64,000 nucleotides of DNA from Chondrilla cf. caribensis. Its lineage: Eukaryota > Porifera > Demospongiae > Chondrillida > Chondrillidae. Shown here one piece after another: positions 23,768-36,600 of the stretch (positions are counted from its first letter, which is position 1; each line of letters begins with the position of its first letter). Below the pieces are notes generated by a model. That model worked only from the letters and a program-made list of their open reading frames with translations, was not told where the DNA came from and made no database searches. Made by a program: the position numbers and the translations under genes. Where the stretch lies: contig OZ026546.1 of assembly GCA_964020155.1 (NCBI GenBank), positions 2,009,581 through 2,073,580 on the forward strand, given 5' to 3'.

Positions 23768-25602
23768 GTACGTACGTATGTTGTCCTGCAGATAGCAATC
23801 CTGAGACTACATACGTATCTCATAAAAATCTTGCAAAATATTTGGGGCTCACTCTACACTTACAAATCGACAGTCTGCCGTCAACACTTCTAGTGTGGAT
23901 ATGTATGTGTATGTATGTATGTATGTACTTTGTTATTTAGGCTAACACTTCCTTCTTCCAAATAGACCATTGGGTGTCATTCAAACAAATTGTCCATTTG
24001 GAGAGCTTCAGAATGTCTATAGAAGGCTAACAATGTCTTTTTTGAGACGATTGAGGCAAATTACGTATATGTATGCCTACAAACAGGCATATGTATGTAT
24101 AATTTGTATGTAGTCTGTTTGTTAGCTCATTCAAATTTAGTTACACAATCAGTGTTGTATGGGATGCATGCTTGTATACCATTCATTGCACTAATATTAT
24201 TATTCTGTTATACATCACCCGCTACTATTTTGTATATTTCTCAAGGTATTGAAGAAAATTGTATCCCCAGAAAGTATAAGTTTTTTCAAGAATCATGGAC
24301 ACAATCCCTTCATGAAAATGTGGTATGTTTTAATAATTAATTTCCACAACGTATTATAATGCAAGATGAGGAAGGATCAAGTCACATACGTACCTAACTG
24401 AGGACACTGTAGAACCGATTGCCATAGGTATACTACTGGAACACTAGACCTTCACATACACAAACTGTATTTGTTTGCCAGGGGAATGTCATGGTTATTA
24501 GTGGCTGTCTATGGGGATGGAGTCAATTTTGAAGTCAATAATCGATCATTCACGTTTCCCATGCAGTATCATAATTTTATGTACTTGATGTTATTAATTC
24601 ATAATAATACGTATCAAGTGCATGTATGCATATGCAATATGATAGGTTTGTTTAATTGTATCTTCTATTCATTTTACAGTGTTGCAAGCTTTCTTTTCTT
24701 GATGAATCAGAAACCACGAAACAGTCTCACTAGATAAAATGAATTACATTTCATTACATTGTTTTCTTTTTAAGATTTTCTTTTCTTTCAGTTTAGTTGT
24801 ATTAATTTTGTATTAATGCTGGGATGACCTATTATACTGTTTTGATTATCAGTGGACATCATGCAATCAATAATTGATCATGCATCAATACTTGCTTTGA
24901 TTGTACCTGATTATATATAAGCTGTAGAATATTATTTATGATACATACGTACGTATAGTTGTGCAGCTGTCTATAGCAATTGCAATTCAATTATTATGCG
25001 TAATGTAGTTGTAATAATGTGGCAGAATACATACATTTGACATTATTGTATCGTGTGTAATGTGTGGAATATTATATATACTATAACTATATTAATTATT
25101 ATATTTTATAGAAACCACATGCAGTATTAGAACTCTTGTGGGGCTGTATGGGTATACTTAATATTAAATTTTGTTTTGATATTGCATTGTTGCGAAGCTA
25201 GCTGCAGTATAAGTTATATATAATATAGGAGTAATCAGTTGACAATGCCAAGTACTATATATAATATTATTATTATAGTTGACTAGTACTACGCCTATTA
25301 TTTCTTTTCGTCTACGTATAGCAATTAATCAAGTATATATGTACCCAGCTAGGGGATTATATGACACGTTAACTTGGATTGATTGAAAGAAAGAAATAAT
25401 TGGCAACTACATCAGGCGGGCTATATAATGGTTGGAGAATTCATTCCTGCTCCTTGATCCTCCAAAACTATCAATGTCGGTTGAGAGAGGCATGCACTCC
25501 TAGCTATTTTCCATCATATTATGCATTGATGATATGATCACAACAATAAAATACCTTCAGGCACAATGAAATGATTAATCAATTTTGAGTGAATTTAAAT
25601 AC
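23768..25602. other. AT-rich stretch with possible downstream exons of the JARID2-like gene
   Basis: Short open segments with splice-like borders are seen at 23775-23900 (SNPETTYVSHKNLAKYLGL), 23966-24062 (PLGVIQTNCPFGELQNVYRR), 24246-24325 and 24480-24737. Their phases do not all close with the exon ending at 23767, and I recognise no domain in them. From 24740 to 25600 I see no coding sequence. Confidence 0.35.
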
Positions 25603-28600
25603 TTACAAATTGTGAGTGGCAGGGCTAAGGTTAACATCAGCTTTCAGTGATTCTCGCAATAGACTCCTCAGGCTATTTAAAACATTAGGAGGAGAGCGTA
25701 CAAGTGTGTCATCATCATATCGTATAAGGTGGCGCGGATGTCCACATATCTCCAAAAGTTCATCCAAACGATCAGCTATTTGTTCTGGAGGGTTGAATAA
25801 CAGACCTGGATCTACTGCTCCATTTGATTGAAATATTTCATTGCACATGACCTACAGAAATTAATAAGTTAAACATGATAAATTGCATATTTTGTACAGT
25901 TAGTTGGAGTACACACAGGGAGAGTACAAAATTAATATGAGAAAAGTGCTCAATATAACAAGCATTTAATCCCTATTCTAATTAGCAGTGCTTTGAATCA
26001 ACATCCACAAGATAAAATTTTATTACATGTCTGTCTACCCATGCCATAGCAAGAACCTTGATTATAAATCATACACTTGAATGTTATCAAAGATTTTGCC
26101 TCGGGGATCGAGGTTTCAGTGGGGAGTCATGGTCACCCCCAGGTCTCGTGATATGCATGTGCTGAATGTTTGGTGATCCATATGAATGGTATACAGAAGA
26201 GGTTCACCTATTTGATATGATGCATCAACTAACTAATCTATATCAATCATTATCGCCCGATGACGTCATACATCAAAGAGACCGGTATGTCAGTATACTA
26301 GGTTACCAGCACTGCAGTAACTTGCAAGCGCCCCCTAAAACGTAGCAATGCGACCGCACAATTATCACATCTATCAACACTTTGGAAGATCATTGTCAAT
26401 CAATTAATCAGTCTCGTACTGGTGTACAACGTACGACCTTGTTCATTGGCTTGATTTGTTTCGTTCTGTTTTCATGGTGAGGTGCCCTGAACCCCTGACG
26501 CTTCCTAATTTCGGACACTTTGGATTGTTGTGAAAATGTTCTCTTCGTGAACCGGCCGTTTTTAGGATCAAGTTTGGTATCAAACTGATCCTCAATCTAC
26601 GAAACAACGTTTAAAGATTTGAATAAATTTAACCGAATATCGTACTTGATGTTCAAAAGTAGAAAGCATCCGGAATTGGGGCACCACACTATACTCGGTT
26701 TTTGGAACTCATCATCTTCCACCTCGAAATCAAATCAATAGCTAGTGGTTGGCTTTCCTCACTGCTGGAAGGCTGTAAAGGCTTATGATAAACCATTTTC
26801 TTGAAAGAGAAACAAAATTACTGGAAATATCGAAACAAGGGGAAAAAGTATTTGAATTCAAACATACGGCGTATTTTCTAGATCTGTCACATGCTGATAA
26901 CAGCAAGGTGTGAATTAATCCCTAGTGCTGCTAGACTGTCCCTAAGAGGCGCCGAGGGGTGGAAAAGGGAAAGGACGGTCTAGCACAAGTAGCGATTAGT
27001 TCACACCTGAGCGCGTGACCATCAACCAATGAAATGCTACTACCAAGAATCTTGGCAATGATATTCATTGATTCAGTTAATTGTTAAGTGTCAGGGAGTA
27101 CGATACTATGTACTCATCGTCGGTAGTTGGGAATATAAAAGAGAGGTTAAGATCGTACGCACCGTAAATGTAGCGCGTGTCGAATTCACCCATCTGACAG
27201 TCAGACAAACGCGATTAGTAGTATTTTGCAAGGACATCATACGATCGCATGTCTCCTGACTGTTCACGGCAATTCGCTTATCAAGAATTGCAAACGGAAT
27301 GGAATGAGAACCAGCATATTCAGTTTTAGTTGTATCATCGCTTTTATTTCTGATGAACGAACAGATGAAATACTTTTGCGAACGTATTTGGTCTGCTGTG
27401 CGTTCACAGAGTGGTTAGAGATGTCGATGTTCGTGATGAACAATACAAATTGAAAGTACCTACTGTATATTCTGACGAAGAATCATTGCATAATAGACAA
27501 AACAACACTAGATCTATTCTTTCCTTGCTTCCCTCTGTCCTCCCACAGATGATATAACCTGAGTTAGAGCACAGACTATGGTTAGAGCATCTATGGTCCT
27601 CCTAACACGTATGGGGTGTATGGTGAGCCGTAGAAACTCTATACGTGCTATTTGTTAATTGGCAGGTGTGAACTAATCGCTACTTGGGCTAGACCGTCCC
27701 TTCCCTTTTCCGCCCTCAGCGCCTCTTAGGGACGGTCTAGCTAGCTAGACTAGTCTCGAGCATGCAGTAAACGCAATACGGCACAGAGAGCGTGTAGTAA
27801 CTAGTACATACTTACTTGGAGATTACTTGAATATAGTTTTGGGTCACATTTATTTCTTGAGGTGTCACACTTTGACCAGCAAGATATGAAGTCACAGTCA
27901 TCATCAGAAGAACAATTTGTGTCCTTTTGACCTCTCACCATTAATGCAAGCTGCCCTTCAAAAAAGGAAATATCCATGTCGATAGCATAAGCTTTAAGGG
28001 AACTGTCCACGCCAAAATTGCCTTCCTGCACATCACAAAGATATACAGTGCCGTAAGGTGTGTGTTCAAATGCTTCCACCATGTCAAGAAGTGACAATGC
28101 TACTTGAGCACGTTTGCTCCATGTCCTTGGATCCAGTGCAACATGATCACGGAGATCATCTGCCAAAGAACTCTGAACAGCGAACATATTACCACATGTT
28201 CCATACACTTCAGGTATCCCAGGAGTACCCCTCAACAGTACATAGAAAAGGTATTCTTCGGAAGCCAATATTCTTAAGCAGGACTTAGCCTCATCATAAG
28301 ATATCAAAGAGTCAGAATTGCCATCACATTCCAACAAAAATTCACAAATAACTTCTTTACTTGCATACGTCTTTTCTCTTCCAAACATATTCTCTTTGAT
28401 AGTAGTATTAATAATACGAACAAAATTTTCAAAAGGGATCAGAGATCCCGCTGCCTCCTGCAAATGCTTTACTTCTGGTATTTTATATCTGACAATGGAG
28501 CTCTTATACGTTCTTTTTGACTTGATAATTACATCTTTACCATTGTATTTAACCAACAAAACATGTGGTTTCACTCCATGTCCTAAGCACTTGCTGTAGT

Positions 28601-31441
28601 GAACCAATCCCGAACACATGCTTTTACAGAATGATCCTGGGACCAGACCTTTGGAGTAATTGGCACACTACAAGGGACATAAATAGAAGAGTAGTAGTGT
28701 GACATAAATAGTGGCTATATATTATAACATTTAATCTACGTACCTAAATGGGACACACAATATCCATATGTTATATAACATGGAACAAAGCAACACAGAG
28801 CACAGTACACTAAAACCTAATCCACCCAGATCCCCCTTATAATCAATAATTATTATTCATTTACATTGCAAATGCTTAATATGTACTTGTAAAATGAACA
28901 ATGCATAATATCAGTACAGAGGGTATATCATATGCATCATAATCGTGAGTACAACATATCACACCTAGCGTCCTTACATTCAGTCATTCAAAGAGAAGAT
29001 TACCTTTCATCACAACATAACAATGTATTCCAGACAACATGTCTATACGATAATAACAACGTGTATCCACCCAAATGGGATGATCAGTGAAAACAGTACT
29101 GTCTGGGCACCTAATACAGCTTCATAATAGAATCCTCTCATGTGAAAACATATGATACAGAGAATTGAATGCGACAGTCAACATAAAACAAATCAAAGAT
29201 GAATACAACAATAGCACAGATGAGAGTATACACAGTACATGGCAATGAACATATACATACAGATACAAATGATGACGCAAAATTATGAGACATACTATGT
29301 TGGAGGACAATATACAACACCAACATAAGGTTGTATAATCACTACAGAGTGCCAATTATAATAACACTACATCACTATGTACCCCTTTTATCAATGCTCA
29401 GCAGATCAAAAAGTAGAATTGAATACAGTAGACAAGACTAAACATATACATGTACGTACTTCTACTAATTACAGCTGATTTGAATTAATGCTAGCTTCAC
29501 AGATAAAAATGTCGGAATAATCATTGAAATTTGTAACCTTGAATAAAATGAAGAGATCACAAACTGAAGATCCAATATATGTACATGCAATTTGGAGTAT
29601 CCATAGCTATGAAGGTATGTAGAGTAAGTACCTTGAAAGGCAATCAAGCCAAATCTATAATTATTATCAACAGTATGCCTACTTTTACCACAATATGCAT
29701 AGATAACATAAGGTAAGTTTGTATTATCTACTATAATCGGTTGACATAGAGGTAGTACAAAGTGAAATGCATGTTGTAGAAACAGGAGTGTATTATTATG
29801 GATACTAGAATGACCCTGAGAATCTATGGCACTATCAATATGCAGATATTACCCGTAGCATGTTATAAACGGCACAATTTTATAGAGTCCATTGTTAATA
29901 CGTAAACGTAACGGACCCTTTGTGATAAGCTGAAAGAAACGAAGAACCAACTGAGAAGTACACTTCCATGGAATCCCACAGATTTTTTCGCATCCGTTCG
30001 AGCTCACAGTAGAATTAAGAAATTAGCAGACAAAGAAACGGCTACAACAGGAAGACTACTCAACAAGAAGTTTTGGAAAAATCCCATCGACTTTGCCAAG
30101 AAGGTATGTACCCACTCAGGTCAAGCCCAACCAGACTTCCCACCAACAGTCTGTCACTCATTCTTCCAATCCACCTACAGTAATATTTCCACCAGTGAAT
30201 ATGGAGAGTATATAAGAGTGGTAAGTGACTCCCTACCTGATGACACCACACATTCCCCTCTGGATATGTCTCCCATTACACCAAAAATTGTTAGGAAAAC
30301 CACCTCAAAATGTTCTTCCACATTCAAACTTGGCAATAATGGAATATCCTACTTCCACCTAAAGTGCCTCCCCTGCGCTCACCACCTTTTAGCCACCATG
30401 TAGATTATGCAGACGAATAAGTATGTAGAAATATATCTGTATAAATATGCAGATAATGCATACATTATCTAGTCCAGACATCTGCATGACTGACAACAAA
30501 ACCATCACATTCATTGAACTTACAATACCGTGGAATAGTCAGAGTATCATCAATGCAGCATATCGCTTTAAAGAGTCCAAATCCAACTACCAATCACTCA
30601 TTTGCGATTTACATCAACTAGGATATAAGGCTACTCTACAACCAGTTGAAATTGGATGCCTCGGCCACTACCAGCCTGATCTCCTATCTTTCCTGGCAGC
30701 GATTGCCTGAATGCCCAAGGTGATAGCTCGACAAATGCTGGACCAAACATCATCTGACATTATGTCCAGTAAGAGAATATGACACATGTCATTGTAATCT
30801 TTGGACCTAGCAAGTCAATGTACAAATGACTCTTTTGCAACTTTCACCTGTCTTATTAGTCTTTACCCTCAATCATTGTTAGTTTATATATTTACCCTTA
30901 AAATCACTGTATCAAATTCTTCATATGTGTACTTTAACCATATTCACTGTCAATGTTATCTTTAGAGTCCTTGCCAAGCAAATGCCTTTTTATAGTCCAA
31001 ATTTTGAGTTCTAGGACCGCTGTTCTCTTCTTTACTCATTGCTGTCAATTGATAATACTGATTCAACCCCCCTGCCTGTATTAGGTTATCTCTCTTAACC
31101 AGACCCTTAAACTTACTATACCCCTTTCCTATAATTATATACCCAGTCGCTGTTAGGGTTATACTGTAAGTGCATTATATACCTCTGGCAAACGACGGTT
31201 TGATTCCATGAGACTAATAATAGACTAGGCATTGTCAATATCCCTCTTCGCTCACCGTTTCTCTTAGATAAGAAAGACTTTCAGCATCACTACAATCGGT
31301 TCCTTCACGAATGAATCTTAGGGTTCTTCTTCCCGAGTCACTTGATACTGTTAAGACCATTAAAATCAAAAACGATCCACAGAATAGCAAACAACAGGAC
31401 TTGATGCACTTGCAACATTTTCTCTTCGTACATAACCCCAT
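25603..31441 (-). CDS. DIPK1/FAM69-type divergent protein kinase (secretory pathway)
   Basis: Three exons: 31441-31256, 28667-27816 and 25851-25603, all phase 0 with GTGAGC and GTAAGT donors; the product is 428 residues, the length of vertebrate DIPK1A. Residues 1-62 carry a short basic Cys-rich tail and one membrane helix (LLFCGSFLILMVLTV), a type II ER/Golgi anchor. Exon 2 has the family's Cys-rich lumenal start, an EF-hand-like insert in the N-lobe (ECDGNSDSLISYDEA), the catalytic-loop equivalent (LCDVQEGNFG) and the metal-binding AIDMD. A Cys cluster (CSSDDDCDFISCWSKC) and a helical C-terminus in exon 3 follow. The family is ER-resident and Cys-rich; substrates are not established. Introns hold a LINE fragment and an inverted-repeat element. 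The stop TAA overlaps a perfect GTAAGT donor. Confidence 0.85.
25852..26904. other. Left part of DIPK1-like intron 2, no feature recognised
   Basis: No exon is supportable here. The last 20 bp (TGCTGATAACAGCAAGGTG) match, in inverse orientation, the sequence just inside the left repeat of element 1 at 16040-16060, so subterminal DNA of the hairpin-repeat family extends into this stretch. Confidence 0.5.
26905..27752. mobile_element. Hairpin-repeat-flanked element 3, in intron 2 of the DIPK1-like gene
   Basis: The hairpin at 26905-27008 and the block at 27663-27752 are inverted copies over about 80 bp: CCTAAGAGGCGC...AAAAGGGAAAGGACGGTCTAG...GCGATTAGTTCACACCT against AGGTGTGAACTAATCGC...CTAGACCGTCCCTTCCCTTTT...GCGCCTCTTAGG. 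The 650 bp enclosed have two short open frames (27068-27259 and 27226-27453) that I cannot place in a family. No transposase is present. Confidence 0.75.
29945..30709 (+). mobile_element. Non-LTR retrotransposon fragment with internal deletion
   Basis: Plus-strand coding remnants with several frame breaks: a pre-RT linker (NKKFWKNPIDFAKKV, then SPITPKIVRK and GNNGISYFHLKCLP) ending near 30402, followed within 50 bp by a C-terminal domain (SPDICMTDNKTITFIELTIP, then GYKATLQPVEIGCLGHYQ) ending at TGA 30710. The reverse-transcriptase core expected between them is absent. It lies antisense in intron 1 of the DIPK1-like gene. Confidence 0.65.
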
Positions 31442-31601
31442 CGTTTCAGTTCTCTCAGAGTCGCTCTACGTATCTACTTTGATGTGACCTTTCGTTGATG
31501 TTGTGGGTCTTCTTCTACACGTTCGTTAGCCATTCAGAAGTAATCAGAGTGGCACACACTGGAGCCATTTATTGTAAAAAAATCCATCTCACCGCAACAA
31601 C
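31442..31601. promoter_or_regulatory. Putative bidirectional promoter between DIPK1-like and MPI
   Basis: Only 160 bp separate the two divergent start codons (minus-strand ATG at 31441, plus-strand ATG at 31602), so both transcripts must start within or beside this interval unless there are unseen 5' non-coding exons. No TATA box is evident. The regulatory role is inferred from position alone. Confidence 0.5.
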
Positions 31602-34600
31602 ATGGCTACCGAGATGATCCAGGAAGCTGTACGTCCCCCGTGGTTGCTGCTTGACTGCGCGGTACAAAATTACGCATGGGGTAAAAAGGGCTCTTCGAGC
31701 GTAGTAGCGAAGTTGAGAAAGAGTGAAGAAGATTTTGTGGTGGATCCCAATACTCCTTATGCCGAGGTATGACCAGTATGACCATAGAGAGGTAGCACCA
31801 ATCATTATTCAAATCAAGGAACAATGATGTACAAAATAAACCAAAACCAAAGCCTAGGACACAGGGTTAAAGCAACTGACAAATAATGTCGTTCATGCCG
31901 TCCCTGGCAAGGAGGGGGCGAAAATTATCCCCATTGGCGAACTTGATGCGTCATTGTACATGTGGTGGACAGCAGTTCGCAAATTGCGGGTAGGGCTCCT
32001 TAATTTGCTGCCACCAGTCGTCGTTACAGGCTAACATAGTCCAGTATGTTCCGCCCCAAATGGTCGCATTTCTCGTCATCATTTCATTTTGGTTGGCAAT
32101 CCTCTTTCACACTTCAAAATCTTCGCGATATATTTCGTTCCTCTTCTTCCTCTCCTGCCACGTGTTGTCAGCCATCTTCCTAACGTCAGGTGCAGTACAG
32201 TACAGTTACAGTAGAGTACGATATGACGATCACTGATTCGCGACCTCTGCTAGTCTACTTCTACTGCAAAGAGTGATAATGCTTGTATTGTACCCTGACA
32301 GGGCTACCATTGTACGGCTACTGTATCATCCAACTGTATAATTATGGGTGGTTTTTGTTGTGTTACAATACACACTATACTATGTACGTCTATGGTGTTA
32401 CCATCTTTACTGTTTCCATAATTTTTTATCTTGTATCTTATGCTTTCCTGTTTATGTGTAAAGTGTTTCTATTGATATTGCATAGTAGATCATATTATGT
32501 GTAATCTATTATGGGATATAGATGCCTGTCATGTGTTATTTTAGCTATACTTCAGAGTCCTAGATTTAAGCAGTGTTGTAGATTGAGCTATTTGAAAGCT
32601 GAACATGATGGACTGTAGTATAGCAACCATGTAGTAACAATGACATATATGTCAAATGCTATTCTATACCTTGATACTGTACATTTGTAGGTATGTAGTC
32701 TGCATGAGGTCTGCAAGTTTTTTTTTCAAGCCAGCACCATTTATTCAATTTGCAAAGACACTGCAATAGAAGTAATAAAATTACTGTCAAATAATAATAT
32801 TATGTTATAAAGCCAAAGGAAACTCCCTGCACAGCTTAAGTATAGGTTATACAATGGGAATGAAAGGTTTAGTGATTAACACCTTCGGGCTCTGCCCTCA
32901 GGTATTAAACCACTAAACTTCCTTTCCCATTGTATAACTATCTTGTACCATGATGCGAAACATCCGAAGGCTCAGCCTGAGGATGTAGGTTACATGTTTA
33001 AACCACCACTTTTCATTTAACTTGTTCTTTCTCTCACGTTTTATGGATAAATTGATTCTTAACCATCCAAATGTAGTTCTAAGACTGTTAGCTATACGAA
33101 TGGGTGAATTGCTTCAAGAGCCAAGCTGCTTGGTACAAGATACAAATCTTGAAGTAAGCTGTGGGTCTCTATCTACTAGATACCTAACCCAAATGTCTCT
33201 ATCCAGTAGATACCTAATCCGACTGTCTCTAGTAAGTGTGCGATCCAATCGTCCCTTTCCAGTGAAATTCTAGCCGTCCCGCTCGATCTATCAATGTGAA
33301 TTTTTGTTTAGGTTCATAAGTGATAAAACAATATTACGAGGTGTATAACAGAGTCAGTTATACACCTTGGGAAAGAAGTTATATACCCTATGAATACGTA
33401 ATGAGGTAGTTTAGTGATAGAGACACCTGACCAGATCAAAGGAAACACCCATGCATCATGGTACAAGTTAATTATATCCACAAATGTTTTTGTATGGAAA
33501 TGAGGCACTCTATCATTTGTCTTCACTTCTCAATGTCAGGCCGAGTTAGTAGGTCAAGGCCGAGTTAGTAGCCGATTTCATTCGCCGTCTCAAACGAGTT
33601 TTTCAGGTTGCCTATGGATGCAATACTATGAGTACAGAGACCAAAGAAACCATCCTGTATGGACAGTTGCAGGAAGGTCTCCGGATGGAGCTACTTCTTG
33701 GAACAGCTGTGTCAGGGGCTCTGGGATATAGGGAGCTATGTGTAGCTGCAAAGAATGAAGAGCGAAGGGTGTTAGAGCTTAAGAAGAGACAGAGCTACCT
33801 TCGACAACATGCCACAGCAACAGTGAAGAAGTCTAGCTCCACACCCTCCAGCAAAAGCTTGGAGAACGTAAAGCCGGCCAGAAATGATGTGATTTGCCAC
33901 AATTGTAACAAACCTGGTCACTATGCAAGAGATTGTCGATCCAAGAGGAAAGAGAGCTCAGGATGCTCAGCACACACCGATGGCAAAGTAGGAAAAAAGC
34001 AGACGCCAAATGTGTAAATGTGAATGTTGAAGAGCACAGTGGATCTCCCGTGCAGTTTCACAGAGGAGAAGAACCCGCTCACACTTCTTTACTCTGAATT
34101 TCTTAGCTAACTATCATCAAGCTTTTTGTTTGGACCCTGGCGAGTGAGGAGAGCCCATATTGACACAACTCAAGATTGACAACGGAGACTCACATCCACA
34201 AAGCCAGCCAGCCAACAGTCCATCCGTATTGTGAAGTTGTTAGCCGAGAAGATTATTCTGTTCTGTGGTGTGCCCAAAGCTTTACTGTCAGACCGTGGTG
34301 CAAATCTGTTATCCCACCTTATGTTAGATGTTTGTGAGACTCTGAGAATCAAAAAGCTTAATACCACAGCATACCACCCGCAGGGTGACAGAATGGTGGC
34401 ATGATAAATAACCGTACCCACAAGACGATGTTGTGGAAACACTCCCAAGATTTTGGAAAGCAGTGGGATCGTTATTTGCCTGGGCTGCTGTGGGCATACC
34501 GAAACATGCCGCATGAATCCACGAGAGGAAGGCCTTCATATCTCTTGTTTGGTTTCGACTGCCGATCCCCCTCTGAGGCATCTCTTTTGCCACTCTCCTC

Positions 34601-36600
34601 TGTAGAACCAACCAATCTTGATGACTATTGTGAGGAGTTAACACTTTCCCTGCGTTCTGCATGAGACCTCGCTGCCAAGTCTATCCAGGCCGCTCAGAAC
34701 AAGTACAAGAAACACTATGACCAGAATGCATCAACTGTTCGCCATCGGGTTGGCCAGTAGATTTTAATCAAGTTTCCTCAGGATGAGACGGGCTAAAAAC
34801 GTAAACTCTCCAGGCCATGGCATGTCGCTGTGGTGGAGGAGCCGAACGTCACTGCAGCAAGTGTTTACTTCCCGGATGACAAGTCAGTACGAGTGCACCA
34901 GTCAAGAGTACGTATGCCCATGCCCATGATTGAGTTCTGGTGAAGTGAATAACATTCGATTGTCGTGTTCTTGGATGAGCCCGTGCTCCGCAATACACTT
35001 GTGTATGTGTGTATTTGTGTGTGTGTGTGTACACATGTTTGCAGGTTGCATTTTTATGTGTTGTGGTCGCATAGTGTGGTATAATTGTGATGGGATTTGT
35101 TTATTCTCCATTTAGCTTTGGATGGGAACCCACCCAAAGGGTCCATCCACAGTGAGATCTCCAAAATCATTTCTTGGTAATGATTTGAAGAAATGGCTCG
35201 CTTGTAACCCATGGGCTCTTGGCAAGGCAAGCAATGATCGTGGTGACCTGCCTTTCTTGTTCAAGGTCCTGTCCATTAACAAGCCTTTATCCATCCAAGC
35301 TCATCCCACCAAGGAACATGCTAAAGTTCTGCATTCATCTGCACCTGACAAATATCCAGATTCAAACCATAAACCTGAGATGGCCATTGCAATATCTCAA
35401 TTTGAAGCTTTTTGTGGATTTCGTCCCATCAGTGATATTGTCAGTGGTTTCAAGAATGTTCCTGAATTGTTCCATGTAGTAGGAGCTGCAGCTGCTGATA
35501 GCCTGATTCAGTTACACAAAAGGGGTATTTCAGATAATTCACAGGAGATGAAACAGGCTTTGAAGTCATGCTTCTCTGCATTCATAAACCAGGCAGATGA
35601 CATTTTCCAGACTCAGTTGTCAGCACTGGTTACCAGATTTCAGAGTTCACCACAGGGTAATGTTGGCTGTAGTACCATGTGTAGAGTCAGTTAGTATTCC
35701 ACATCGCAATATTATGTGTATTTACATTTTTCAGAGGGGGACAAAGGATATGTGGAAGCTGATCTTCTCCTTCGTTTACACTCTGATTTTCCTGGAGACA
35801 TTGGTTGTTTTGCTGTGTACTTTTTGAACTACTTGAAGTTGGAGCCCGGTGAAGCCATATTCCTGGCTCCTAATGAACCTCATGCATACATTTCTGGAGG
35901 TTAGTATGTATTATAAACCATAGATACTCCATACAAACACAGGGTATATGTAATCATACAGACAACTTGTGTTGCAGAGCATAGTACATGCTAAGTTTCA
36001 GTGGCATACGTATGAATATCATCATGCATTATTAAATACTCTAACTATGAGCTGTTACGATATTGCTTACTATAATGTATTTTTGTCCCTGTGTACAGAA
36101 TGCATGGAGTGCATGGCCTGTAGTGATAATGTTGTGAGAGCTGGTTTGACTCCCAAGTTCAAGGATAAGAAGACACTTTGTGAAATGCTCACTTACATTT
36201 CTAAGAGTCCTAAAGAAAATCTTTTTGAGCCAACCCCTCACTCTTATTTACCATGGCCTCAAGTAAAGGTATGTAGTCCAAGTGTTATGTGCTAGTCACA
36301 TCAGCAGTTAATCTTTAAGTCGTGGGAATATTTCTTCCTCAGCTTTACTCTCCACCTGTCTCAGAATTCGATGTTTTGTCTTTTGATTTGGAAGATAAGC
36401 CTATCCTTCTACCTCCAGTCAATGGTCCATCAATTCTGATCATCATCTCTGGATCCATTCAGGTTCAATCAGTAAATGATGGAGCAGAAAGAAGTCTTAA
36501 GACTGGAAACGTCATATTCATCCCTGCTAAAGCCAACATACAGGTAGCAAGCCATAATGCCAAAGAAATCTGTCAATTTTTTCAAGCATTTTGTGAATAA
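31602..36600 (+). CDS. MPI: Mannose-6-phosphate isomerase (phosphomannose isomerase type I)
   Basis: Five exons: 31602-31766, 35116-35656, 35735-35899, 36099-36268 and 36343-36600; all junctions close in phase and give 432 residues (human about 423). The enzyme interconverts fructose-6-phosphate and mannose-6-phosphate in the cytosol, feeding GDP-mannose for glycosylation. Conserved segments are NYAWGKKG (residues 23-30), [12 protein letters not shown] across the first junction, the zinc-site QAHPTKEHA (Q116, H118), E143 in HKPEMAIA, and [11 protein letters not shown] with the fourth ligand His at 285, so all four metal ligands are kept. The start is the first Met, 14 residues before PWLLLDC. 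The 3.3-kb first intron is full of repeats; the other introns are 74-199 bp. The product should be functional. Confidence 0.95.
31867..32175 (-). pseudogene. Small degenerate ORF inside MPI intron 1, family unknown
   Basis: From the ATG at 32175 the minus strand reads [20 protein letters not shown], a TGA, then [31 protein letters not shown] and later a second in-frame stop before [14 protein letters not shown], ending at 31867. The composition is protein-like in one frame throughout, so this looks like a decayed intronless copy of a gene or a transposon protein. I do not recognise the family. Confidence 0.4.
32846..32943. repeat. Hairpin repeat in MPI intron 1
   Basis: An inverted repeat of about 40-bp arms: GGTTATACAATGGGAATGAA...GTTTAGTG at the left pairs with CACTAAAC...TTCCCATTGTATAACTA at the right, with a loop around ACCTTCGGGCTCTGCCCTCAGGT. 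It is MITE-like and has no coding sequence. Confidence 0.75.
33540..34940 (+). mobile_element. Ty3/gypsy-type LTR retrotransposon remnant in MPI intron 1
   Basis: The gag C-terminus at 33628-34017 has a CCHC nucleocapsid knuckle ([14 protein letters not shown]). After a large gap in coding content, integrase-core pieces appear at 34180-34400 ([19 protein letters not shown], then TTAYHPQGD) and 34401-34664 ([20 protein letters not shown]), and an integrase C-terminal piece lies at 34800-34935. Frames shift between the pieces; protease, RT and RNase H are missing, and I see no LTRs. This is a deleted, inactive copy in the same orientation as MPI. Confidence 0.75.
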
